Assembly (NCBI GenBank): GCA_008501545.1
Contig: QQUM01000453.1
Span: 1 to 9,626, forward strand
From: Calditrichota bacterium
Lineage (GTDB): Bacteria > Zhuqueibacterota > Zhuqueibacteria > Zhuqueibacterales > Geothermadaptataceae
Reading direction: 5' to 3'
Length of the DNA: 9,626 nt
Below are positions 1-6,544 of the stretch, piece after piece (positions within the stretch are counted from its first letter, which is position 1; each line of letters starts with the position of its first letter). Under the pieces are notes generated by a model that was not told where the DNA came from, ran no database searches, and worked only from the letters and a program-made list of their open reading frames with translations. A program made the translations under genes and the position numbers.

Positions 1-43
1 CGGTGGATTTCAATTTTTTGATCATCATTTGCTTACTTACCAT
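1..43 (-). CDS. Possible 5' end of a downstream gene, cut by the left edge
   Basis: Reading leftwards from an ATG at 43-41, the frame stays open to the window edge and gives MVSKQMMIKKLKST. A second in-frame ATG pair follows at codons 6 and 7. The basic, hydrophilic start would fit many proteins and cannot be assigned. The upstream sequence (ACAGATTGAAC) is only a weak ribosome binding site compared with the strong ones of the other genes here, and 14 codons are too few to show coding bias. The position, about 90 bp after the binding-protein stop on the same strand, is where a permease, ATPase or sensor partner would be expected, but nothing visible shows which. Confidence 0.25.
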   Translation of the reverse strand, partial: MVSKQMMIKKLKST

Positions 44-130
44 GTTCAATCTGTATTTTTTTAATTTTGCACACTGGTATGCAAAAATCGGACAATCTTT
101 GTGGACTATGGCTATAAAAGTAATAGAATC

Positions 131-1159
131 TTACCATGTCAGGTATTTTCCCGGCACGTCTTTATAACCCCACGCACGGAGTTGCCGTGACCAGCCGCCA
201 AGATTATCTTTTGAAACACGGATCGGTTTCATCTGATTAAACTCTTTCACATTTTTATTGAGAAATAATTTGCCCACGATCGATTCAACTGAGACTTTGC
301 CCCATTTAAAGGTCGGTTGCCCAAGAAATGCCTGTACAATACCCATCTCGATATATGGCAGTTGAACCGGTAGTGCATCAACCGCAACGATTTTTAAGTC
401 ACCAGGTGTTAATTTATCTAAAAGCATTTCATCGAAAAAGGCCCATCCACCAACCATGGCCCAGCCTTTGAGCTCGGGAAATTTTGAGTTCACGCTGAGT
501 ACAGTTGCCACAGCTTCTTCGACAGTTTCGTCATGATGAGCGATCGTTACGATTTCAATATCAGGGTAATTCGCTGCTCTGTTTTTTATACCCTGAATGC
601 GTTTTTGCAAATTTGGCGCGAGTGCATTGCCACCGAGAATTGCGATTTGGCCCTTTGCACCGATGAGTTTTGCAATCTCATTCATTAAATTTTCACCAAG
701 CTCAACATCGTTCACACCATAAAAAGCAAATCGTTTTGAGTCCGGCGCGTCGCTGTCAAATGTCATTACGGGTGTTCCGCGATTCACGGCATCATTAATA
801 ACATGTGTCAGTGTATCCGTATCTGAACAGGACACGAGAATAGCGTCGGTTCCATCTTCCACAGCATTACGGATACGTTCAGCCTGCAAATTTGCATTTT
901 CTTTTACCGGGGTACGCCAATTGATTTTCACTTCAAGAGCGCTGTATTTTTCGGTCAGCGCTTTAGCCGCTGCTTCGGCGCCGATTTGAGCGCTGCGAAA
1001 GACAGGATTGGCGGAGCTTTTCGCCACCATGGTAATAGTGATAGTTTTGACATTTTCGGGCTTTTGATCAACATAGCCTTCCACCAAATCATCGCAGCCA
1101 ACCAGGAAAACAAGCAGGCTTAACCGTCCGATTAGTTGGAGTATTTTATGTATGTTCAT
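131..1159 (-). CDS. RbsB-like periplasmic sugar-binding lipoprotein
   Basis: This is a 342-residue substrate-binding protein of the sugar-binding Peripla_BP_4/RbsB type. It probably captures a mono- or small oligosaccharide in the periplasm. The N-terminus has a short basic start, a hydrophobic core and a lipobox ending in Cys22 (FLVGC), so it is a lipoprotein. Family hallmarks are an opening strand and helix (TMVAKSSANPVFRSAQ, 43-58), the hinge/ligand segment FDSDAP at 134-139 followed by YGVND at 147-151, a central ILGG (174-177), and the late VDALP at 260-264 with a following GIVQAFLGQP segment. I chose the ATG at 1159 because it has AGAGGAAAAAC just upstream. The in-frame ATG at 1195 adds only a basic tail before the signal peptide and has no such site. 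Stop is TAA. It is last in the visible gene row, 113 bp after the symporter. No permease or ATPase is in the window, so it could serve an ABC importer further left or a sensor kinase. Ligand unknown. Confidence 0.9.
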   Translation of the reverse strand: MNIHKILQLIGRLSLLVFLVGCDDLVEGYVDQKPENVKTITITMVAKSSANPVFRSAQIGAEAAAKALTEKYSALEVKINWRTPVKENANLQAERIRNAVEDGTDAILVSCSDTDTLTHVINDAVNRGTPVMTFDSDAPDSKRFAFYGVNDVELGENLMNEIAKLIGAKGQIAILGGNALAPNLQKRIQGIKNRAANYPDIEIVTIAHHDETVEEAVATVLSVNSKFPELKGWAMVGGWAFFDEMLLDKLTPGDLKIVAVDALPVQLPYIEMGIVQAFLGQPTFKWGKVSVESIVGKLFLNKNVKEFNQMKPIRVSKDNLGGWSRQLRAWGYKDVPGKYLTW

Positions 1160-1181
1160 TTGTTTTTCCTCTTTTCTTCTT

Positions 1182-1257
1182 CTCGTACTCATCATCGTGT
1201 CTTGTACCTCGTATTCGGTTTTTAAAAACCGAGTACGAGCAGGAGTAGGAGTACGAG
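1182..1257. repeat. Nested inverted repeat between symporter and binding-protein genes
   Basis: The core is a 32-bp near-perfect palindrome with no loop: the arms 1208-1223 and 1224-1239 match at 15 of 16 positions (mismatch 1214/1233) and meet at TTTTT/AAAAA. Outside it, CTCGTACTC (1182-1190) is the exact reverse complement of GAGTACGAG (1249-1257), giving a second, outer pair of arms. The right side is built from repeated GAGTA/ACGAG words. It starts 15 bp beyond the symporter stop and ends about 20 bp before the binding-protein start. It could act as a transcript-processing hairpin or a dispersed REP-like unit. It is not a textbook intrinsic terminator, because no T-run follows the outer stem in the transcribed direction. 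Confidence 0.7.
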
Positions 1258-1272
1258 TATGTAAACATCTAT

Positions 1273-2718
1273 CTAAGCCGCAACCGCATGACGTTGATCG
1301 AGTTCCTGTCGTATTTCATAGGACCGTTGCTCGGTGAGCTTAAAGCTGGCGACTGCATAAATTGATATACCGCAAGCGACCGCGGGAATGCAGACGTCGA
1401 CAAGTCGCATCCAGAAAAAGGTGGTTGATGTCTGCGCGCCACCCAAATCGACAATAAAACCTGTTGCGTTGAGTAAATAGCCTGAAGCCGCAAACGCCAG
1501 GGCCATGCCCAATTTAACCATCCACCAGTAGATCGATCCGAACATGCCTTCACGACGTTCGCCTGTTTCCAGTTCATCAAGATCACAGACGTCGGCAATC
1601 ATTGAGCCCATGAGGGTGAACAACGCTCCCATGCCGACAGCCATAAATGGCGATGGAATTAACACTTTCCATTGTGCAATTGGATCGTAGCAGAACCATT
1701 TCAGCAGACTGCCAAACATCGTTACAGAGGTCGCCAGCATGAATGTTCGCCGTTTGCCAATTTTTGCTGAAATCCAGGTTGTCGCTGCGATAGCCGCTAA
1801 AGTGGAAAACGAGTTGATCGTACCGTATAACCCGATATAGCTTGCACCGAGATCGGTGTCTCCACCGCAAACATAGAATATAGTAATGTAAGAGCTGAAG
1901 GCGCCGACTAACATAATGCTGTTAAAAAGAAAAAAGGTTCCGGCGCACAGTTTGAGAAACTCTTTTCGTTTGAGCGTGGTCATGAGGCCTTTGAAAAACT
2001 CAAGGACATTCTTTTTTAAGCCAGCTAAAAGCGGGACTTTTTCTCTGCCTTCATCGTCCGCTGCTGCAAAGCGTTCACGACAAAAAAGAGCAGGCATGAT
2101 ACCCACGACAGCCACGAAGATGCCAATTGCAATGGCGAGAAAACGTGCCCCTTCCACAGAGTCAGAGAAGAGACGGTCGTTTTCCATAAATGCATAAAAC
2201 CAGGGAAGAGATATCCAGGCAAATTGTCCCATGAAGTTCATCACTGCCATAAGTCGGGTACGTTCGTGGTAGTCCGGCGTCATTTCATAGCCAAGGGCTA
2301 CCCAGGGCGTGGCGAAAACGGTGTAAAACAAATAGAAGAGAATGGATCCAGCCAGAAAGAACCAGAAGTAAAACATTTCGCTATGACCTTCCGGCAGTTG
2401 CCACATCAAAGCGAAAGTCAGCCCGACTAAAATTGCACCGATAAAAATATAGGGACGTCGTCTACCAAAGCGTGATCGTGTATGGTCGGAAATATAACCC
2501 ATAACGGGATCAGTCAGGGCGTCAGTTAGGCGTGGAATGGCTTGCAGTGTTCCCACAAGCGCTGGATTGATCCCAAGTCCAACGTTGAGAACGATTGACA
2601 TAAATCCGATTGCTCCGCCTAGCAAATTATTTACAATTGCACCAAGTCCATATGCAAATTTTTGTCCGTTGGAAACGCGGTCATCTGCCGCAGTTTCGTG
2701 GTGGATATGCGCGCTCAT
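1273..2718 (-). CDS. GPH-family (MelB-like) sugar:cation symporter
   Basis: This 481-residue inner-membrane protein has about 12 hydrophobic segments and belongs to the glycoside-pentoside-hexuronide:cation symporter family of the major facilitator superfamily. The diagnostic loop after helix 2, RLTDALTDPVMG (63-74), lines up with E. coli MelB RIWDAINDPIMG. This places Arg63, Asp66 and Asp70 on MelB Arg52, Asp55 and Asp59, the cation/sugar site. It runs on into SDHTRSRFGRRRPY (77-90). The second family signature, IADVCDLDELETGERREGMF, lies at 374-393. The ATG at 2718 is well placed behind GAGGAGAATCG. Length is normal and there is no sign of damage. It follows the GH16 gene by 131 bp and precedes the sugar-binding lipoprotein by 113 bp, so it most likely imports the sugars released by the upstream hydrolases. 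The substrate cannot be read from sequence; glucose or short beta-glucosides are the contextual guess. Stop is TAG. Confidence 0.95.
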   Translation of the reverse strand: MSAHIHHETAADDRVSNGQKFAYGLGAIVNNLLGGAIGFMSIVLNVGLGINPALVGTLQAIPRLTDALTDPVMGYISDHTRSRFGRRRPYIFIGAILVGLTFALMWQLPEGHSEMFYFWFFLAGSILFYLFYTVFATPWVALGYEMTPDYHERTRLMAVMNFMGQFAWISLPWFYAFMENDRLFSDSVEGARFLAIAIGIFVAVVGIMPALFCRERFAAADDEGREKVPLLAGLKKNVLEFFKGLMTTLKRKEFLKLCAGTFFLFNSIMLVGAFSSYITIFYVCGGDTDLGASYIGLYGTINSFSTLAAIAATTWISAKIGKRRTFMLATSVTMFGSLLKWFCYDPIAQWKVLIPSPFMAVGMGALFTLMGSMIADVCDLDELETGERREGMFGSIYWWMVKLGMALAFAASGYLLNATGFIVDLGGAQTSTTFFWMRLVDVCIPAVACGISIYAVASFKLTEQRSYEIRQELDQRHAVAA

Positions 2719-2849
2719 CGATTCTCCTCGATTTGACAGGATTAACGGGATGGACAGGATAGCGTGTTATCCTGCTTAGTTGTTTATCCAACTAACCTAA
2801 TTTCAATATCTTAAGTTAAGGAGCTTAATTTAATAACATTGAACCTGCT
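2719..2849. repeat. 131-bp gap with 9-bp tandem repeat and two adjacent hairpins
   Basis: Going up the plus strand, 2735-2760 is an imperfect 9-bp tandem repeat (GACAGGATT, AACGGGATG, GACAGGAT). Next is a perfect 7-bp hairpin CAGGATA/TATCCTG (2755-2761 and 2768-2774, loop 6). One base later comes a perfect 7-bp hairpin TTAGTTG/CAACTAA (2776-2782 and 2789-2795, loop 6). Further right, CTTAAGTTAAG (2810-2820) is palindromic and overlaps TTAAG/CTTAA (2816-2820 and 2824-2828). The tandem repeat reaches to within 5 bp of the symporter's ribosome binding site. I see no clear promoter here; the gap may be the processed boundary between the GH16 and symporter cistrons. Confidence 0.6.
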
Positions 2850-3683
2850 TCATTCATAAACTCGTACATAATCAACCAACAAAGCCTGCGGAAAAACAGT
2901 GTTTTCATTAGGCCAGCCCACATAATTGCCGCCAACTGCGAGATTCAGAATGATGTAAAAAGGATGATCAAAAACCCATTCACCGCTCAGGTCATCGGGT
3001 GTGATGATGTGGTACGGTTTGTCGTCAACATAAAATCGGATTTCATCTTTTTCCCACTCAATAGCAAAAAGATGAAAGGAATTGTCAAACCGGCCACCGA
3101 TGATATCATAGTGATTGCTAACCCCATTGCCCCCGAAATAGCCCGGACCGTGCACCGTGCCGTGAACTCGCGTCGGTTCCTGACCGCGGTATTCCAGGAT
3201 ATCGATTTCACCACATTGCGGCCAACCCACGGTTTGATAGTCTACGCCGAGCAACCAGAAAGCTGGCCAGAGTCCCTGTCCCCACGGCATCTGCATGCGC
3301 ACCTCAAATCGGCCGTATGTGGTTTCAAAAAGCCCGCGTGTGTTGATACGGGCCGACGTGTAAGCGCTGCCCTTGTAATTTTCCTTGCGAGCAACAATGG
3401 CAAGATTGCCTTCGCCATCCAGTGATACATTGGTTGGGCGGTCCGTATCATATTCGAGCTGAGCATTGCCCCAGTCAGTACCGATATCGTAGCCCCATTT
3501 TGTTGCGTCCGGTGATTGTCCCGCCGGGCCGTCGAAATTATCTTCCCAGACCAATTTCCAGTTTTTATCTTCCGGTGCATTGGCGTTATCGCAGGACGTA
3601 AACAACATTGCGCCAGCGGCATAAAAGACCGCCAGTAATGCATAGATGATCGTCAAAGCGTAAGCGCTTCTAACCTGGTTCAT
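2850..3683 (-). CDS. GH16 endo-beta-1,3-glucanase (laminarinase-type) lipoprotein
   Basis: This 277-residue glycoside hydrolase of family 16 cleaves internal beta-glucan bonds with retention. The signal peptide runs to a lipobox ending at Cys31 (LFTSC), so the mature enzyme is membrane-anchored. The catalytic motif GEIDILE is at 158-164, with Glu159 as nucleophile, Asp161 as helper and Glu164 as acid/base. The extra residue in the motif (ExDxxE) is the beta-bulge form typical of laminarinases, agarases and carrageenases; lichenases and XETs have ExDxE. Other family blocks are GRFEVRMQMP (124-133), GLWPAFWLLG (137-146), FHLFAIEW (203-210) and NLAVGGN (247-253). The last block and the compact ~245-residue mature catalytic domain favour beta-1,3-glucan. 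There is no attached binding module; the preceding gene may supply that function. The ATG at 3683 has AGAGGAAATATACG before it. The downstream gene is the GPH symporter. An agarase-like specificity cannot be ruled out from sequence alone. Confidence 0.95.
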   Translation of the reverse strand: MNQVRSAYALTIIYALLAVFYAAGAMLFTSCDNANAPEDKNWKLVWEDNFDGPAGQSPDATKWGYDIGTDWGNAQLEYDTDRPTNVSLDGEGNLAIVARKENYKGSAYTSARINTRGLFETTYGRFEVRMQMPWGQGLWPAFWLLGVDYQTVGWPQCGEIDILEYRGQEPTRVHGTVHGPGYFGGNGVSNHYDIIGGRFDNSFHLFAIEWEKDEIRFYVDDKPYHIITPDDLSGEWVFDHPFYIILNLAVGGNYVGWPNENTVFPQALLVDYVRVYE

Positions 3684-3741
3684 CGTATATTTCCTCTTTT
3701 AAAAATGGTGGTGATGTGCTAATTCCCATTTTTGGATTGGA

Positions 3742-3779
3742 TGATTTGAGTAAAAAGCGTTGCGTTTTTACTCAAATCA
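3742..3779. repeat. 15-bp perfect inverted repeat in the GH16 leader
   Basis: The arms 3742-3756 and 3765-3779 are exact reverse complements (TGATTTGAGTAAAAA against TTTTTACTCAAATCA) around an 8-base loop. The hairpin ends about 59 bases before the GH16 start codon in the transcribed direction. It could be a terminator, a processing site or a transcript stabiliser. The transcript continues with ATCCAATCC and no T-run, which weakens the terminator reading. Confidence 0.7.
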
Positions 3780-3898
3780 GGGGGGCCTGCGGACCGGCTT
3801 GAATACTGAAGAAAAACTCTTGCCTGTAATTCGCGTCTACCCACCCCTGACCGCTGTTCACCGACTTCGTCGTTTACATCGGTCTGGGGGCTGTGTCA

Positions 3899-3951
3899 AA
3901 ACATGAATCTGTATTCAAAAATTTGAATATTTATAATACAGATTCATGTTT
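3899..3951 (-). terminator. 17-bp perfect hairpin after the repeat-lipoprotein gene
   Basis: The arms 3899-3915 and 3935-3951 are exact reverse complements (AAACATGAATCTGTATT on the left) with a 19-base AT-rich loop. The hairpin begins 20 bases beyond the stop codon of the repeat lipoprotein, the usual place for a 3' end structure. The right-to-left transcript leaves the stem with only three T before TGACAC, so release by an intrinsic terminator would be weak. A protective 3' hairpin or partial terminator that lowers GH16 expression fits equally well. Confidence 0.55.
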
Positions 3952-3971
3952 GATTCAGCCCATTTCCGCTA

Positions 3972-6458
3972 TTATTTATGCAATAAAATATTATCCACAT
4001 AAACCGTGTTCGGATCACCGGAAATAATCAATTGCGCCAGATGCTCTTTTGTTGTCATGTTGGTGAAATCGCTCAACGGAATATCAAAGGTGATCCAATT
4101 GCTTTTTTCCAAAGCGGGTGTGGTGGAAGCATCAAAAACCAGCTCGTGCTCCACATCATCGCCACCGCCATCCCAAACGCCGTTGGCGCCAAAATCGACC
4201 AACTTGATTTTGAAAACAGCCGGTAAATCCGCCGGATCCGGGGTCCAGATATTCATATAGAAATGGGTCATGTCTGAAGCATTAATCGTGGATGATGTAA
4301 ACTCGATGCCAGCGAACACAAGATTGGTGTAAAGCTTGGCGTCATCACCTGCGACCTGCACATCGGCCACATCCGCCTGATCCCATTCCGCAGACCAGGT
4401 GTCGATTGCGACATTGGAGTAGGCGTTGCTGTACAATGAAATGACATTGGCCGCGTCAAAACCCGGCGCTGGCGCCGCTGTGGAGGGTTCGGTTTCGTTG
4501 CTTCCACCACCGCTGCCGTCGCCTTTGTAGAAATAAATATTGTCCACGTAGACTGTGTTGATTTCACCTGAAATGATCAATTGCGACAGGTGGCCTGTGG
4601 TTGTGAGATTGGTAAAATCTGATAAGGGAACATCGATGGCCACCCAACTTCCGGTTGCCAAAGCGGGGGTTGTGCTGGCGTCAAAAGTAAGCTCGTGCTC
4701 AACATCATCACCGCCGCCATCCCAAACGCCGTTTGCTCCGAAATCCACTAACTTCACTTTAAATGTGGTGGGTGCATCGGTATTGTCCGGCGTCCAGATA
4801 TCCATGTGGAAATGGGTCATTGCAGATGCATCCACTGTCTGCGAGGTAAACTCAACGCCAGCGAATACCAGATTCGTGTACAGCTTCACATCGTCGCCCG
4901 CAACTTGCGCATCTTCAACATCCGCCTGATCCCATTCTGCAGACCAGGTGTCAATAGTGGCGTTGGTGTAGACGTTGCTGTAAAGCGAAACAACATCGGC
5001 TGCGTCTGCGGTTGGCATTGGAGCTGCGGTTGCAGGCTCGGTGTTGTTGCCACCGCTGCCGCCATTATCACCTTCGTTGTGGAAATAGATGTTATCAAGA
5101 TAAACCGTATTGGGATCGCCTGCGATGATCAACTGGCTCAGATTTCCGCGATTGGCCAGGCCGCTGAATGCTGAAAGTGGGATATCCAAACTTGCCCAGG
5201 CATTGGAAGTGATTGCAGGCGTGGATGATGCCGTGAGCACCAGTTCATGCTCACTGTCATCGCCACCACCAAAAGCGCCGTCTGCGCCGAAATCAACCAG
5301 TTTAATTTTAAACGCCGCAGGAGAAGCTGTGGGATCGGGCGTCCAGAAATCCATGTATAAATTAGTCATGGATGAAGCGTTAATTTGCTGTGACGAAAAA
5401 TCGATGCCGGCAAATGCCAGATTACTGTACACTTTGACATCGTCGCCGTTGATTTGCTTGTCTGCCACATCAGCCTGATCCCAGTCAGCCGACCAGGTGT
5501 CCACAGGATTATTGGTGTAAGCGTTGCTGAAGAGCGAAATCACATTGGCTGCGTCGCGAGTTGGCATTGGGGCTGCCGTTGCCGGGCCTGGAGGCGCTGC
5601 GCCGATTTTAACGGTGATCGGCTGGGAGGCTTCCACCGAACCAAGCTTTACGGTGATTGTGGCTTCGCCTTCGGCCACTGCTGTGATTATGCCGCCTTCG
5701 TTGACCTTGGCGACGCTTTCATCAGAAGAAATAAAAGTGAAGTAGTTGGGCATGGCGTTGACGGTCAGATCCTTGCCCGCCGCATTCATGATAACCGATG
5801 AAACGCCTGCGCTCACTTCATCGCCAACCTGTGGGAAAAGCTCTTGCTCGGCGATAACCGGACGTGGCTGCGCGATGGTGCCCAGTTTTTCGAACTGCAC
5901 TTCATCAAACCAGATGTCATAACCTAATTTATTCAAAGCGCCGGCGGAAAATTGAAACATGCCTTTTTCCTGCCCCAGCTTGCTTGCCAATGGTATGGGA
6001 ACGATAAATTTTTGCCATGAGGTGGTGAAAACGATGTCGGTCAAAGAAGCCTGGTATAGTGAGGTTCCTGTATTGTCGTTGCCAAATCCCACTAAACCGA
6101 CCAGCGTTGGCATGCTGGCTTTGGCCCAAAACGTCAGGGCGTCGTAACCGGTTAAGTCACGCGGCCCGGGAGCGATAAACGCACCACCCGAATACCAGCC
6201 CGCAAGATCGCCCTCACTGGGCACGGTGACTTTCAACGAAGCGGTTCCTTTGTATTTGACATCACTGTCATCGGAAATAGCATCTAATTTTGAGTTGGAA
6301 AAAGCCTGATAATCCAGACCGCCCGCGAAACTGTCGAGATAAACCTCGGCATCAGTTGGGTATTCTGCAGGCTCCAGCAAATCCACGTCTCTTGTGCAGC
6401 TCGAAGCCACGATCAACAGCCCAGCGAATAAGAGACCTGAAAAATATTTTATGTTCAT
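3972..6458 (-). CDS. Multi-module glycan-binding lipoprotein with three tandem ~170-aa repeats
   Basis: This 828-residue secreted lipoprotein has its lipobox at VASSC (Cys21). Modules in order are: a beta-sandwich, CBM-like domain at about 35-191, ending GYDIWFDEVQFEK; a Big_2-like bacterial Ig domain at about 216-286, with ISSDESVAKVNEGG and ITAVAEGEATITV; and three homologous repeats at 293-461, 476-645 and 659-828. The repeats are joined by Gly/Ser/Asn linkers ending in TEP. Each repeat has DTWSA(D/E)WDQADV, a WTPD motif, KLVDFGA(D/N)G with an acidic Gly-Asp loop, and a closing NTVY(L/V)DNI strand. I see no catalytic domain, so a polysaccharide-binding role on the cell surface or in the periplasm is the best reading, comparable to a SusE/F-like surface glycan-binding protein. 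The ATG at 6458 is chosen for GGAG seven bases upstream and because it starts directly at the signal peptide; the in-frame ATG at 6485 lacks a ribosome binding site. It lies between the hydrolase-barrel fusion and GH16. Binding target unproven. Confidence 0.88.
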   Translation of the reverse strand: MNIKYFSGLLFAGLLIVASSCTRDVDLLEPAEYPTDAEVYLDSFAGGLDYQAFSNSKLDAISDDSDVKYKGTASLKVTVPSEGDLAGWYSGGAFIAPGPRDLTGYDALTFWAKASMPTLVGLVGFGNDNTGTSLYQASLTDIVFTTSWQKFIVPIPLASKLGQEKGMFQFSAGALNKLGYDIWFDEVQFEKLGTIAQPRPVIAEQELFPQVGDEVSAGVSSVIMNAAGKDLTVNAMPNYFTFISSDESVAKVNEGGIITAVAEGEATITVKLGSVEASQPITVKIGAAPPGPATAAPMPTRDAANVISLFSNAYTNNPVDTWSADWDQADVADKQINGDDVKVYSNLAFAGIDFSSQQINASSMTNLYMDFWTPDPTASPAAFKIKLVDFGADGAFGGGDDSEHELVLTASSTPAITSNAWASLDIPLSAFSGLANRGNLSQLIIAGDPNTVYLDNIYFHNEGDNGGSGGNNTEPATAAPMPTADAADVVSLYSNVYTNATIDTWSAEWDQADVEDAQVAGDDVKLYTNLVFAGVEFTSQTVDASAMTHFHMDIWTPDNTDAPTTFKVKLVDFGANGVWDGGGDDVEHELTFDASTTPALATGSWVAIDVPLSDFTNLTTTGHLSQLIISGEINTVYVDNIYFYKGDGSGGGSNETEPSTAAPAPGFDAANVISLYSNAYSNVAIDTWSAEWDQADVADVQVAGDDAKLYTNLVFAGIEFTSSTINASDMTHFYMNIWTPDPADLPAVFKIKLVDFGANGVWDGGGDDVEHELVFDASTTPALEKSNWITFDIPLSDFTNMTTKEHLAQLIISGDPNTVYVDNILLHK
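3975..4484 (-). repeat. Protein repeat unit 3 (C-terminal)
   Basis: This is the 170-residue last copy, from STAAPAP to the C-terminus ILLHK. It shares the run DFGANGVWDGGGDDVEHEL with unit 2 without a change, so units 2 and 3 are closer to each other than to unit 1. It ends exactly at the protein C-terminus with no sorting domain after it, so surface anchoring would depend on the N-terminal lipid. Confidence 0.85.
4524..5033 (-). repeat. Protein repeat unit 2 (middle)
   Basis: This is the 170-residue copy from ATAAPMPTADAAD to NIYFYK. It carries WTPDNTDAPTTF where units 1 and 3 have WTPDP. It is followed by the linker GDGSGGGSNETEP. Nucleotide similarity to unit 3 is visible by eye in the DGGGDD segment, which points to duplication within this gene. 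Confidence 0.85.
5076..5582 (-). repeat. Protein repeat unit 1 (N-terminal, most diverged)
   Basis: This is the 169-residue copy from ATAAPMPTRDAAN to NIYFHN. It differs from units 2 and 3 in having DFGADGAFGGGDDSEHE in place of the DFGANGVWDGGGDD form, one residue shorter. It is followed by the linker EGDNGGSGGNNTEP. Confidence 0.85.
5601..5813 (-). other. Big_2-like Ig domain within the repeat lipoprotein
   Basis: The segment has the typical Big_2 pattern: a variable first strand, then FTFISSDESVAKVNEGG, then IITAVAEGEATITVKL, then a closing ITVKI strand, followed by a Pro-rich linker (GAAPPGP). Such domains usually act as spacers or adhesion modules that hold binding modules away from the membrane. 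Boundaries are approximate. Confidence 0.75.
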
Positions 6459-6544
6459 GTTATGTCTCCGGATATTTATGATCATTTTAATTTTTCTATT
6501 CAGAATATTTTAAAGCAAATCTTGTTTGATCCTCGGCGGACCAG

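Larger units (their letters stand above)
3684..3971. other. 288-bp gap: GC-rich block bracketed by two long AT-rich hairpins
   Basis: This is the largest gap in the window. In transcription order it holds a 17-bp perfect hairpin just after the lipoprotein stop, then a GC-rich block of about 120 bp (roughly 3777-3895), then a 15-bp perfect hairpin, and finally an AT-rich leader with the GH16 ribosome binding site. The GC-rich block has its own weak dyad: CCCCTGACCG (3844-3853) against CGGTCTGGGG (3880-3889), with one mismatch. Between those arms is the small hairpin CGAC-TTC-GTCG (3862-3872). No convincing gene is visible. One 29-codon open frame from a GTG at 3861 to a TGA at 3772 has no ribosome binding site. 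Confidence 0.55.

Noticed and set aside
65..86. TTTTGCA/TGCAAAA inverted repeat after the binding-protein gene as a terminator
   Set aside because: The stem is short and AT-rich, and in the transcribed direction it is followed by A residues, not T, so it does not fit an intrinsic terminator.
1159..1195. Upstream ATG at 1195 as start of the binding protein
   Set aside because: It adds MMSTRRRKEEKQ ahead of a normal signal peptide, uses the real ribosome binding site as coding sequence, and overlaps the outer arm of the nested repeat.
3772..3861. 29-codon minus-strand frame from a GTG (VNSGQGWVDANYRQ...) in the 288-bp gap
   Set aside because: It has no ribosome binding site, ends inside a hairpin arm, and is too short to judge. 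It could be the decayed end of a gene, but nothing recognisable supports that.
4555..5478. Several 110-120 codon plus-strand frames over the lipoprotein repeats
   Set aside because: They recur at matching places in each repeat because the sense strand is repeated, which shows they are mirror frames and not separate genes.
6459..6540. Sigma-70 promoter before the repeat lipoprotein
   Set aside because: The AT-rich stretch has TAAAAT-like words, but no -35 partner at acceptable spacing, and no Bacteroidota-type TAnnTTTG box is seen.
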